NCBI GenBank assembly: GCA_023436685.1
Contig: JAEZIL010000294.1
Span: 1 to 6,732, forward strand
Reading direction: 5' to 3'
Origin: Bacteroidota bacterium
GTDB taxonomy: Bacteria > Bacteroidota > Bacteroidia > Chitinophagales > Chitinophagaceae
Length of the DNA stretch: 6,732 nucleotides
Each line of letters starts with the position of its first letter. The stretch's first letter is position 1. Of this stretch, positions 1 to 5,532 are shown in pieces. The notes beneath the pieces are model-generated. The model saw only the letters and a program-made list of their open reading frames with translations. It searched no databases and was not told the DNA's origin. The position numbers and the translations under genes were made by a program.

Positions 1-673
1 GGCCAAATGTGTACACTTCACTAAAGGCCATTGCTGCTAGTTCCCCTTCTAACTGGCCACTAACAGTAAGGTTAGTACTACGTCCAAAGAAATCTTCAGT
101 AAAGTCGATCTCTCCATTTTCCTTACGCGGCGGGTTGTTGAAAGGTAATGTAGTGACCCGGAACATTTCACCGGCTCCCTCAGCATCTGACGCCGTAACG
201 ATAGGCGTGTGCATATACACAAAGCCACGGTCGTTGAAGAACTTGTGTATGGCATATGCCAGGGTATGGCGCACGCGGAACACGGCACCAAAAGTATTGG
301 TGCGGAATCGAAGGTGTGCTATTTCGCGCAGGTATTCAAGGCTTGGGCGGTTTTTTAGCTGCAGTGGAAATTGTTCGCCGTCGCAGGTGCCTAGTATCTC
401 TACATCATCAGCTTTTATTTCTACTTTCTGGCCTTTTCCTTGCGATGCTATTACAGTACCATTCACGCTTATGGATGCACCATTAGTGATGTTCTTCAGC
501 ACAGTTTCATTCATATTGTTATAGTCGATAACCACCTGTATATTATTCAGGCAAGAGCCATCGTTCAGGGCTATGAATGTGTTGTTGCGAAAGGAGCGTA
601 CCCATCCTTTTACATTTACTTTGTAGTCGACCTTGTCGTTCTGTAAAATTTCTTTGATCTTAGTGCGTGGCAT
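1..673 (-). CDS. asnS: Asparaginyl-tRNA synthetase, N-terminal half (cut by window edge)
   Basis: This cytoplasmic class II aminoacyl-tRNA synthetase charges tRNA-Asn with asparagine using ATP. The window contains 224 residues, starting at the ATG at 673-671 (MPRTKIKEIL) and reading off the left edge; the family is usually about 460-480 residues, so roughly half is missing. Residues about 17-105 form the OB-fold anticodon-binding domain (VNVKGWVRSFRNN, then FIALNDGS). The catalytic domain begins near residue 115 with the motif 1 region (RGFVYMHTPIVTASDAEGAG, about 149-168). The segment FTEDFFG (191-197) and NLTVSGQLEGE (201-211) are typical of AsnRS rather than AspRS. The motif 2 arginine (the FRAE region) would lie just beyond the edge. 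No Shine-Dalgarno sequence precedes the ATG; the leader is T/A-rich. The gene lies 34 bases downstream of ppa on the same strand and could be co-transcribed with it. Identification is firm. What cannot be judged is whether the missing C-terminal half is intact. Confidence 0.95.
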   Translation of the reverse strand, partial: MPRTKIKEILQNDKVDYKVNVKGWVRSFRNNTFIALNDGSCLNNIQVVIDYNNMNETVLKNITNGASISVNGTVIASQGKGQKVEIKADDVEILGTCDGEQFPLQLKNRPSLEYLREIAHLRFRTNTFGAVFRVRHTLAYAIHKFFNDRGFVYMHTPIVTASDAEGAGEMFRVTTLPFNNPPRKENGEIDFTEDFFGRSTNLTVSGQLEGELAAMAFSEVYTFG

Positions 674-707
674 GTATTAAAAGTCAAAAAGTAAAAAAGC
701 TAAAGTA

Positions 708-1268
708 TTATATAGTTGTTGCTTCTTTTTGTTTATCACCAAATTTTATCTGATAATCGTTGATGCTATGCTGCAATATTTTTTTAGCTAACCGGGCACC
801 CTGAAATTCTTCAATTTTTACAACCTTATTTTCCAGTTTTTTGTATTCTTCAAAAAAGTGGCGTAGTTCTTCAATAAAGTATGTGGGTAGTTCGCTAATG
901 TCATTAATATGGGCTACACTCATATCGTTAGCGCAAACAGCTATTAGTTTATCATCAGCCTCGCCTTGGTCAAGCATTCGCATAACGCCAATTATCTTTG
1001 CTTCAACCAGGCATAGCGGTTGCATATCTATTTGCGATATTACCAATATGTCCAGAGGGTCTTTATCATCACAATAGGTACGTGGTATAAAACCATAATT
1101 AGCGGGATAGTATACTGAAGAATACAGCACGCGGTCTAACTTTAGCAGGCCGGTTTCCTTATCCAATTCATATTTAGCCCTCGAATTGCGGGGATTTTCA
1201 ATAATGGCATTTACGGTATCGGGTACTTTATCGCCATAACTTACTGAATGCCAGGGGTTGAAGCTCAT
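708..1268 (-). CDS. ppa: Soluble inorganic pyrophosphatase, family I
   Basis: This cytoplasmic, Mg-dependent enzyme hydrolyses pyrophosphate to two phosphates and so pulls biosynthetic reactions forward. The 186-residue product begins [10 protein letters not shown], close to the usual bacterial length of about 175-185. Visible family features are KYELDKETG, the active-site stretch [10 protein letters not shown], the metal-binding signature DKDPLD (E. coli GDPVD region), [14 protein letters not shown] carrying the aspartates and lysine equivalent to E. coli D97, D102 and K104, and [11 protein letters not shown] with the conserved Tyr-Lys. The residue matching E. coli E98 is Gln, as I recall from plant-type relatives (DQGEKDDK), so it is probably not a defect. 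The frame stays open upstream to an ATG at 1388, but those 40 extra residues resemble no part of the family and a -7-like box lies inside them. I therefore start at 1268. The protein lacks a signal peptide. The gene is divergent from exbB and precedes asnS. Confidence 0.95.
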   Translation of the reverse strand: MSFNPWHSVSYGDKVPDTVNAIIENPRNSRAKYELDKETGLLKLDRVLYSSVYYPANYGFIPRTYCDDKDPLDILVISQIDMQPLCLVEAKIIGVMRMLDQGEADDKLIAVCANDMSVAHINDISELPTYFIEELRHFFEEYKKLENKVVKIEEFQGARLAKKILQHSINDYQIKFGDKQKEATTI

Positions 1269-1300
1269 TGTATCTTTAAATTTATCTTTCGGTTCAGCGG

Positions 1301-1308
1301 CAAAGGTA
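1301..1308 (-). promoter_or_regulatory. Possible -7 box for ppa
   Basis: Read on the minus strand this is TACCTTTG, an exact match to the Bacteroidota -7 consensus TAnnTTTG. Transcription would start roughly 25 bases before the ppa ATG at 1268. No TTTG/TTG -33 element sits at the expected spacing of about 19 bases (the nearest ATTG is only 13 bases away), so the promoter is incomplete. It supports the shorter ppa start, because it would lie inside the coding region if the ATG at 1388 were used. Confidence 0.35.
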
Positions 1309-1502
1309 AATGTTAAAATTGCAATGGTGCGCCGGGTGTTTACAAAAAAATAATATCTTCGGCATGGTCTAATTAAACGACAATTCATTAAGGGCGTTTA
1401 GAGCGAAAAGTGTGATTTATAGCATATTCTAAGGCACGATTTTTAGTAAAGTCATATCATTGTAAAGGTCTATTATCAAAACAATAAAAATTAAAGGCAC
1501 AA

Positions 1503-1533
1503 GTTGTTTTTATGACGTGTACCTATATCTTTG
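1503..1533 (+). promoter_or_regulatory. Bacteroidota-type promoter of the exbB-exbD-exbD-tonB cluster
   Basis: A -33-like GTTG (1503-1506; three of four bases match TTTG) is followed, after exactly 19 bases, by TATCTTTG (1526-1533), an exact match to the -7 consensus TAnnTTTG. The predicted start of transcription is a few bases downstream, around 1538-1541, giving a leader of about 60 bases before the exbB ATG at 1600. The match in both sequence and spacing makes this the best promoter in the window. It also supports assignment of the organism to Bacteroidota. Confidence 0.7.
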
Positions 1534-1599
1534 CAACCACACATATCTAAAAGCGTTTTTAACAACTAAACAAAGTTTAAATCCAAAAAAAACAGAATT

Positions 1600-2433
1600 A
1601 TGGCAGATGTAAAAACAGCCGCAGCTAAAGCAGGTTCGCAGGCAGGCAAACCAAAAAATTCTAACAATTTCGGTATCAACCTGATTGTTGTTTTAGTTTG
1701 TATCGCAGTGGCTGAACTTATTTTTCACATGGTATTCGGTCAGGCAAGCAACTTTAAAGATGCTGACAAACACGTTCCGGCAAACATTTTCGGTACTATT
1801 TACATGGGTGGATGGGTTGTGCCTATCCTGATGTCAACTACCCTTATTTTGATCGCTTTCTGTGTTGAGCGTGCGCTTACTATTGTAAAAGCAAAAGGTA
1901 AAGTAAACTCGGCAGAGTTTGTACGTAAAGTGCAATACCACCTGGCTAATAAAAATGTTGATGCAGCGCTAGCTGAATGCGATAAGCAAGCAGGCTCTGT
2001 AGGTAACGTTATGCGTGCCGGCCTGGTAAAATATCGTGAAATGATCAACAATACAGAACTGGATACAGACCAGAAGGTGTTGAGCATCCAGAAGGAAATA
2101 GAAGAAGCTACGTCGCTTGAATTGCCCATGCTTGAAAAGAACCTGGTATTCCTTTCTACTATAGCATCGGTTGCTACCCTGTTGGGTCTGTTTGGTACGG
2201 TACTAGGTATGATTCGTTCATTTGCTGCGATGGCAAATGCCGGTGCGCCAGATGCTGCTGCACTTGCGGCTGGTATCTCAGAAGCCCTGATCAACACAGC
2301 GATCGGTATCGGTACTTCATTCCTGGCTATCGTATTCTATAACTTCTTCACTACCCTGATAGATGGTATAACATACGGTATTGACGAAAGTGGCTTCACT
2401 TTGACACAAAGCTTTGCTAGTAACTATAGGTAA
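1600..2433 (+). CDS. exbB: ExbB, MotA/TolQ/ExbB family proton channel
   Basis: This inner-membrane protein forms the pentameric proton channel that, with ExbD, energises TonB. The product has 277 residues. Hydrophobic segments are at about 26-47, 72-95, 182-204 and 222-252. The last three match the canonical ExbB topology, with the cytoplasmic domain (about 97-180) between the first and second of them; the first is an additional N-terminal segment. Key residues are present: FGTVLGMI with T200, and SEALINTAIG with E228 and T233, aligning with E. coli ExbB T148, E176 and T181. The N-terminal 23 residues are rich in Ala, Lys and Asn. ATG 1600 follows an A-rich leader with no Shine-Dalgarno sequence and is preceded by a well-placed promoter. 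It is the first gene of the cluster, 90 bases before the first exbD. TolQ or a gliding-type motor is less likely because tonB lies in the same cluster. Confidence 0.93.
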   Translation: MADVKTAAAKAGSQAGKPKNSNNFGINLIVVLVCIAVAELIFHMVFGQASNFKDADKHVPANIFGTIYMGGWVVPILMSTTLILIAFCVERALTIVKAKGKVNSAEFVRKVQYHLANKNVDAALAECDKQAGSVGNVMRAGLVKYREMINNTELDTDQKVLSIQKEIEEATSLELPMLEKNLVFLSTIASVATLLGLFGTVLGMIRSFAAMANAGAPDAAALAAGISEALINTAIGIGTSFLAIVFYNFFTTLIDGITYGIDESGFTLTQSFASNYR

Positions 2434-2523
2434 TAATTGCTGTTAAAAGAAAAGTGCAGATTGAGTTGTGGAATAATAACAGTTTTGAATCTTATTACTA
2501 ATTAATAGCAGAAACACACAAAG

Positions 2524-3186
2524 ATGCCTAAAGTAAAAATGCCACGTAAAAGCACTACCGTCGATATGACGGCTATGTGCGACGTAGCCTTCCTGCTGCT
2601 GACATTCTTCATGTTGGCAACCAAGTTCAAGCCGGATGAACCAGTAATGGTTAAAACTCCGTCTTCGATATCGGAAATTCCCATACCGGACAACGATATC
2701 ATGATGATAACGGTTGATCCTAAGGGACGCATATTCTTTTCTATTGATAATAAGAACATGCGTAAGTCTCTTATCGAGAATATTTCGGAATATAAAGGGC
2801 TTAATCTTACCGAAAACGAGATGAACAAATTTGCCATCGGTTCATCGGTAGGGGTGCCTTTCAATCAACTGAAATCATATCTCAATGCAGAGCCCGAACA
2901 GCAAAAAGCCTTCGACTTGACAACGCAAGGCATACCTGCTGATACTGTGGTTACTAATGAGAATAATGAACTGGCAGCATGGATAAGGACTGCAAGAAAT
3001 ACCAACCCTAAACTGCGTATTGTAATAAAAGCTGACGGTGCTACCGCTTATCCTGAAATAAAAAAGGTGATACGTACTTTAGAAGGGTGGAAGATCTTTA
3101 AATTCAACCTGCTTACCAGTTTGAAAGCCGTACCGCCCGGCACAGCAGCATGGCAATTGCAGCAAGGTGGCGGTAATAAAGAATAA
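2524..3186 (+). CDS. exbD: ExbD family protein, long form with periplasmic insert
   Basis: This single-pass inner-membrane partner of ExbB has 220 residues, compared with about 141 in E. coli ExbD. A short cytoplasmic N-terminus (MPKVKMPRKSTTVDMTAMCD) leads into the membrane helix at about 19-34. Asp20 at its start corresponds to the essential E. coli ExbD Asp25 (FIDVMLVLL versus MCDVAFLLL). The helix is followed by a first periplasmic strand region (39-75), then about 90 polar residues without recognisable family similarity (about 76-163). The ExbD C-terminal domain follows (LRIVIKADGATAYPEIKKVI, 164-183, aligning with E. coli VTVRADKAVPYE). The protein ends in a Gly/Gln-rich tail. It lies between exbB (90-base gap) and a second exbD (30-base gap), which indicates one transcription unit. 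It is a true paralogue of the next gene, not a duplicate: the inserts differ and identity is low outside the membrane segment. Confidence 0.88.
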   Translation: MPKVKMPRKSTTVDMTAMCDVAFLLLTFFMLATKFKPDEPVMVKTPSSISEIPIPDNDIMMITVDPKGRIFFSIDNKNMRKSLIENISEYKGLNLTENEMNKFAIGSSVGVPFNQLKSYLNAEPEQQKAFDLTTQGIPADTVVTNENNELAAWIRTARNTNPKLRIVIKADGATAYPEIKKVIRTLEGWKIFKFNLLTSLKAVPPGTAAWQLQQGGGNKE

Positions 3187-3216
3187 TATCGTTTAACGTT
3201 ATAAAAGTTTAGTTCC

Positions 3217-3807
3217 ATGGCTGAAATGGATACCTCCAGTGGTGGAGGACATAAGAAAGGCCCCGGGGTCAAGAAAGGGAAAAAGCTATCCACCCGCGTG
3301 GATCTGACACCGATGGTGGACTTAGGTTTCCTGTTGATTACATTTTTTATGTACACAACAACTATGGCCAAGCCTAAAACCATGCAGATAAACATGCCGT
3401 ATAAAGATGATGTGGTAAAACCTGAAGAGGAAACCAAGATCAAGGAAAGTACGGCTATGACCATTCTGCTTAGCAAAAATCACCGTATATATTACTACGA
3501 GGGTATAGGTAGCGACCCTACTAAGCCACCTGAATTAAAAGTTACTTACTTCAGGCAGAAGGATGGTATACGAGACGCTATCATTGCAAAAAAACAAAGA
3601 GTAGAAGATTTAAGGCGCCAAGGCGTATTAACGGCGAAAGATCAGGCCACAATTTTGATAAAGCCTGACGAAACCAGTACATACGATGATATGGTAAACA
3701 TACTGGATGAAATGAATATCAATGACGTGCGTGTGTATGCTATTGTTGATATTACACCGGTAGATAAAGAATTCATAACGATGACTGAACAAGCCAGCGG
3801 AGAATAA
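3217..3807 (+). CDS. exbD: ExbD family protein, second paralogue
   Basis: This second ExbD-type inner-membrane subunit has 196 residues. The cytoplasmic N-terminus is Gly/Lys-rich (residues 8-24) and highly basic. The membrane helix covers about 32-50 (DLTPMVDLGFLLITFFMYTT). Asp35 occupies the proton-relay position of E. coli ExbD Asp25, and the DLTPMVD context is closer to the classical TPFID motif than in the upstream paralogue. The periplasmic part contains an insert with an aromatic patch (HRIYYYEG, 89-96) and a basic helix (about 117-135). It ends with the ExbD C-terminal domain (ATILIKPDETSTYDDMVNILD, from 144). Two ExbD genes between exbB and tonB are usual in Bacteroidota; an exbD1-exbD2 pair is described in Flavobacterium psychrophilum. 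Whether the two form a heterodimer in the ExbB channel is inference. The gap to tonB is 61 bases. Confidence 0.9.
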   Translation: MAEMDTSSGGGHKKGPGVKKGKKLSTRVDLTPMVDLGFLLITFFMYTTTMAKPKTMQINMPYKDDVVKPEEETKIKESTAMTILLSKNHRIYYYEGIGSDPTKPPELKVTYFRQKDGIRDAIIAKKQRVEDLRRQGVLTAKDQATILIKPDETSTYDDMVNILDEMNINDVRVYAIVDITPVDKEFITMTEQASGE

Positions 3808-3831
3808 CATATTCTTATGGATAATTCGTTC

Positions 3832-3860
3832 AAAAGCGTCTTAAACTAACAAAAGGTTAT
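3832..3860 (+). repeat. Leader segment resembling the exbB leader
   Basis: Between the second exbD and tonB, AAAAGCGT (3832-3839) followed by TTAA, ACTAA, CA and AAAG resembles positions 1549-1575 upstream of exbB, where AAAAGCGT is also followed by TTAA, ACTAA, ACAAAG. The two segments lie 37 and 51 bases before their start codons. They could be a shared translation-enhancing leader, but both are A-rich, so chance similarity is possible. No TAnnTTTG box is seen here, so this gap is more likely transcribed leader than a separate promoter. Confidence 0.25.
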
Positions 3861-3868
3861 TATTAACA

Positions 3869-4675
3869 ATGGATATTAATAAAATTCTGAAAAGCGACTA
3901 CCTCGATATCATTTTCGAGGGCCGTAATAAAAACTACGGCGGTTATGAGTTGCGCAAGAAATATCCAAAACGTATGCGCAACGCCGGTATTATTGTGATT
4001 GGTGTTGTAGGGCTTATCGTAGGCGGGTCGTTAGTGGTAAAAGCCATTAATGCCAATGCCGACAAAAAGCCTGTAGCTATCATGAAGGAAGTTACACTTG
4101 CAGAACCGCCGCCGATAGATCCGAAAAAACCACCTCCACCGCCTCCGCCAGAGCCACCACCACCCGTAAAGCCTACGGTGAAGTTTACGCCTCCGGTAAT
4201 TAAGAAGGATGAAGAGGTGAAAGAAGAAGAAAAACCACCAGAAGTTAAAGAACTTGAAGATAAATCGGCAGGTTTGAAAACAGTGGAAGGAGATCCTAAC
4301 GGTATTGACCCCGGTATAATTGATGAACCCGGTACCGGTGTAGTTGCTGCACCAGCAGCTCCTGAGATCTTCAAATTTGTAGAGCAAATGCCTGAGTCGG
4401 GTTACGACTGGCAGTCTTATGTTGCTAAGAATGTAAATTATCCAAATGCTGCCCGTGATAATAATATTGAAGGCCGTGTAAACGTTCAGTTTGTAGTGAA
4501 CGAAGATGGTACAATTAGCGGGGCCAGGGTAGTGGGTAATAAAAGATTGGGCGGTGGCCTTGAAGACGAAGCAGTACGCGTAGTTTCTTCAATGCCTAAG
4601 TGGAAACCGGGTAAGCAGAACGGTCGTCCCGTAAAGGTTTACTTTACTTTACCAATCACCTTCAGGCTTGAGTAA
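3869..4675 (+). CDS. tonB: TonB, periplasm-spanning energy transducer
   Basis: TonB couples the inner-membrane ExbB-ExbD motor to outer-membrane receptors. The 268 residues run as follows. A cytoplasmic N-terminus of about 36 residues contains DIIFEGRNKNYGGYELRKKY (13-32), characteristic of Bacteroidota TonB proteins and absent from the short E. coli N-terminus. One membrane helix covers about 38-58. A proline-rich linker (80-109) has runs of seven and four prolines, followed by a Lys/Glu-rich section (112-132) and a Gly/Asp/Pro-rich flexible part (135-165). The TonB C-terminal domain (about 178-268) begins YVAKNVNYPNAARDNNIEGR (184-203) with the family's YP..A...I.G pattern and ends MPKWKPGKQNGRPVKVYFTLP. 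The protein is complete. It is the last gene of the cluster and is followed after 20 bases by a strong terminator. Energising of SusC/RagA-type receptors is inferred from the phylum, since no receptor gene is in the window. Confidence 0.95.
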   Translation: MDINKILKSDYLDIIFEGRNKNYGGYELRKKYPKRMRNAGIIVIGVVGLIVGGSLVVKAINANADKKPVAIMKEVTLAEPPPIDPKKPPPPPPPEPPPPVKPTVKFTPPVIKKDEEVKEEEKPPEVKELEDKSAGLKTVEGDPNGIDPGIIDEPGTGVVAAPAAPEIFKFVEQMPESGYDWQSYVAKNVNYPNAARDNNIEGRVNVQFVVNEDGTISGARVVGNKRLGGGLEDEAVRVVSSMPKWKPGKQNGRPVKVYFTLPITFRLE

Positions 4676-4695
4676 TATTATTAGTTCTTTATAAG

Positions 4696-4729
4696 AAATA
4701 CCGCACAATAAGTGCGGTATTTTTGTTTT
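4696..4729 (+). terminator. Rho-independent terminator after tonB
   Basis: An 11-bp perfect stem (AAATACCGCAC at 4696-4706 paired with GTGCGGTATTT at 4712-4722) encloses a five-base loop AATAA and runs into a T-rich tract (TTTTTGTTTT). It lies 20 bases past the tonB stop and ends the exbB-exbD-exbD-tonB transcription unit. Because the stem ends in A/T pairs followed by Ts, it may also work weakly on the minus strand, but no minus-strand gene ends nearby. Confidence 0.9.
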
Positions 4730-4846
4730 ACATGAGCTTCTATGTTGTTATCGACTTAATAATATAATTGAAGAATTCACGTTTCATTAGAAAGCCGGAT
4801 AGAATATGAATTAAGGATGTATTTTTACACAATACTTAACAACGGT

Positions 4847-4860
4847 GTGAATATATTCAC
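4847..4860. promoter_or_regulatory. Perfect palindrome upstream of the Skp-like gene, possible operator
   Basis: GTGAATATATTCAC is a perfect 14-bp inverted repeat, extendable to 18 bp (4845-4862) with one G/T mismatch and a further G/C pair. It ends about 30 bases before the ATG at 4891. It has no T tract after it, so it is not a terminator. A copy of its half-site with the next base, ATTCACG, occurs at 4775-4781, 80 bases upstream. The spacing and position suit a dimeric regulator binding near the promoter, but no clear TAnnTTTG box was found in this gap, so function is unproven. Confidence 0.4.
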
Positions 4861-4890
4861 GCAAAATTTCAACACATTCTTTTACAGTAA

Positions 4891-5505
4891 ATGAAAAATT
4901 TATCACTTGCGCTTAGCGCATTAGCATTAGTAGGTGTTATTATTCTATTCGGCATGCAAATGTCTGGCAATAAGGGTGCTTCGGCCAATAAAGGCACTAA
5001 CGTAAACGCTGCGTCGGGTACAGTACGCATAGCTTATGTAGATATTGATTCGCTTGAGGCTAATTATACATATCTCAAGCAAAAGAAAGAAGAATTTGTA
5101 CAACGACAACAAAGTATGAATGCCGAACTGGAGCGTTCGATGCGCCAGTTTGAGACGGATAGGACCAACTTTCAACGTAAGGTGCAGGCTGGCAACATAT
5201 CTCAGGCAGAGGGTGAGGCTACCGTAAAGCGCCTAACACAAATGGAACAAAGCTTATATGCACGTAAGGAATCGATGGCGCAAACTTTGCTGAAAGACCA
5301 GGACGAATTCAACAAAAATCTTCAGTCAAAACTGGAAGCTTTTCTTGAAGAATACAACAAGAGCAAAGGATATGACTATATACTTTCCTACTCACAAAAT
5401 GGCTCTATACTCTATAAGAATAAAGCCCTTAATATTACCCAGGATATAATAGATGGTATGAACGCCAGTACCCAGGCGGGAGATACAACAAAGAAAAAGA
5501 AATAG
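4891..5505 (+). CDS. OmpH/Skp-like periplasmic coiled-coil protein with N-terminal membrane segment
   Basis: The 204-residue product resembles the OmpH (Skp) family, whose members form trimeric, tentacle-like periplasmic chaperones for outer-membrane proteins. Residues 5-23 are a strongly hydrophobic segment (LSLALSALALVGVIILFGM) after MKN, serving as a signal anchor or signal peptide. A Gly/Asn/Ser/Ala/Lys linker (25-43) follows. The strand TVRIAYVDIDSL (44-55) matches the first strand of OmpH (IAYVD). A long heptad-like helical region with many Gln, Glu, Lys and Arg spans about 58-157. The C-terminal strands include GYDYILSYSQNGSILYKNK (160-178) and the family-typical DIIDGMNA (185-192). 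The tail is KKKK. There is no lipobox cysteine. A clear signal peptidase I site is not evident, so the protein may remain anchored. It stands after a terminator with its own upstream region and without the bamA neighbour often seen with skp. It is 27 bases before the permease gene. Confidence 0.85.
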   Translation: MKNLSLALSALALVGVIILFGMQMSGNKGASANKGTNVNAASGTVRIAYVDIDSLEANYTYLKQKKEEFVQRQQSMNAELERSMRQFETDRTNFQRKVQAGNISQAEGEATVKRLTQMEQSLYARKESMAQTLLKDQDEFNKNLQSKLEAFLEEYNKSKGYDYILSYSQNGSILYKNKALNITQDIIDGMNASTQAGDTTKKKK

Positions 5506-5532
5506 TATTTTTCTTTTCTAAATCTCTTCTTA

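Larger units (their letters stand above)
1269..1599. other. Divergent intergenic region between ppa and exbB
   Basis: These 331 bases separate the minus-strand ppa and plus-strand exbB start codons. The part next to ppa holds a -7-like box (1301-1308) and an open but unlikely upstream extension of ppa. The part next to exbB holds a well-spaced -33/-7 promoter (1503-1533) and an A-rich leader of about 60 bases. Positions 1389-1500 are A/T-rich, and I see no gene, RNA structure or clear operator in them. I looked for a Fur-like palindrome near the exbB promoter, because TonB systems are often iron-regulated, and found no convincing one. Confidence 0.7.

Noticed and set aside
9..524. Open reading frame of 171 codons on the plus strand
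   Set aside because: It is antisense to asnS, whose protein is clearly recognisable; the plus-strand translation resembles no family.
1800..2297. Minus-strand open frame of 165 codons inside exbB
   Set aside because: It is a shadow of the exbB coding frame, Ser/Ala-rich and without recognisable features.
2502..2864. Minus-strand open frame overlapping the first exbD
   Set aside because: It is antisense to the membrane helix and first periplasmic part of a recognisable ExbD; no independent signal supports it.
3187..3216. TAACGTTA palindrome between the two exbD genes
   Set aside because: It has only eight bases in a short intra-operon gap with no promoter-like element, so it is likely chance.
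3943..4387. Two minus-strand frames in tonB, one Gly-rich and one Trp/Phe-rich
   Set aside because: Their odd composition is explained by reading the proline codon runs and charged linker of tonB backwards.
4820..4827. TATTTTTA as a -7 box for the Skp-like gene
   Set aside because: It lacks the final G of TAnnTTTG, and no TTTG/TTG sits about 19 bases upstream.
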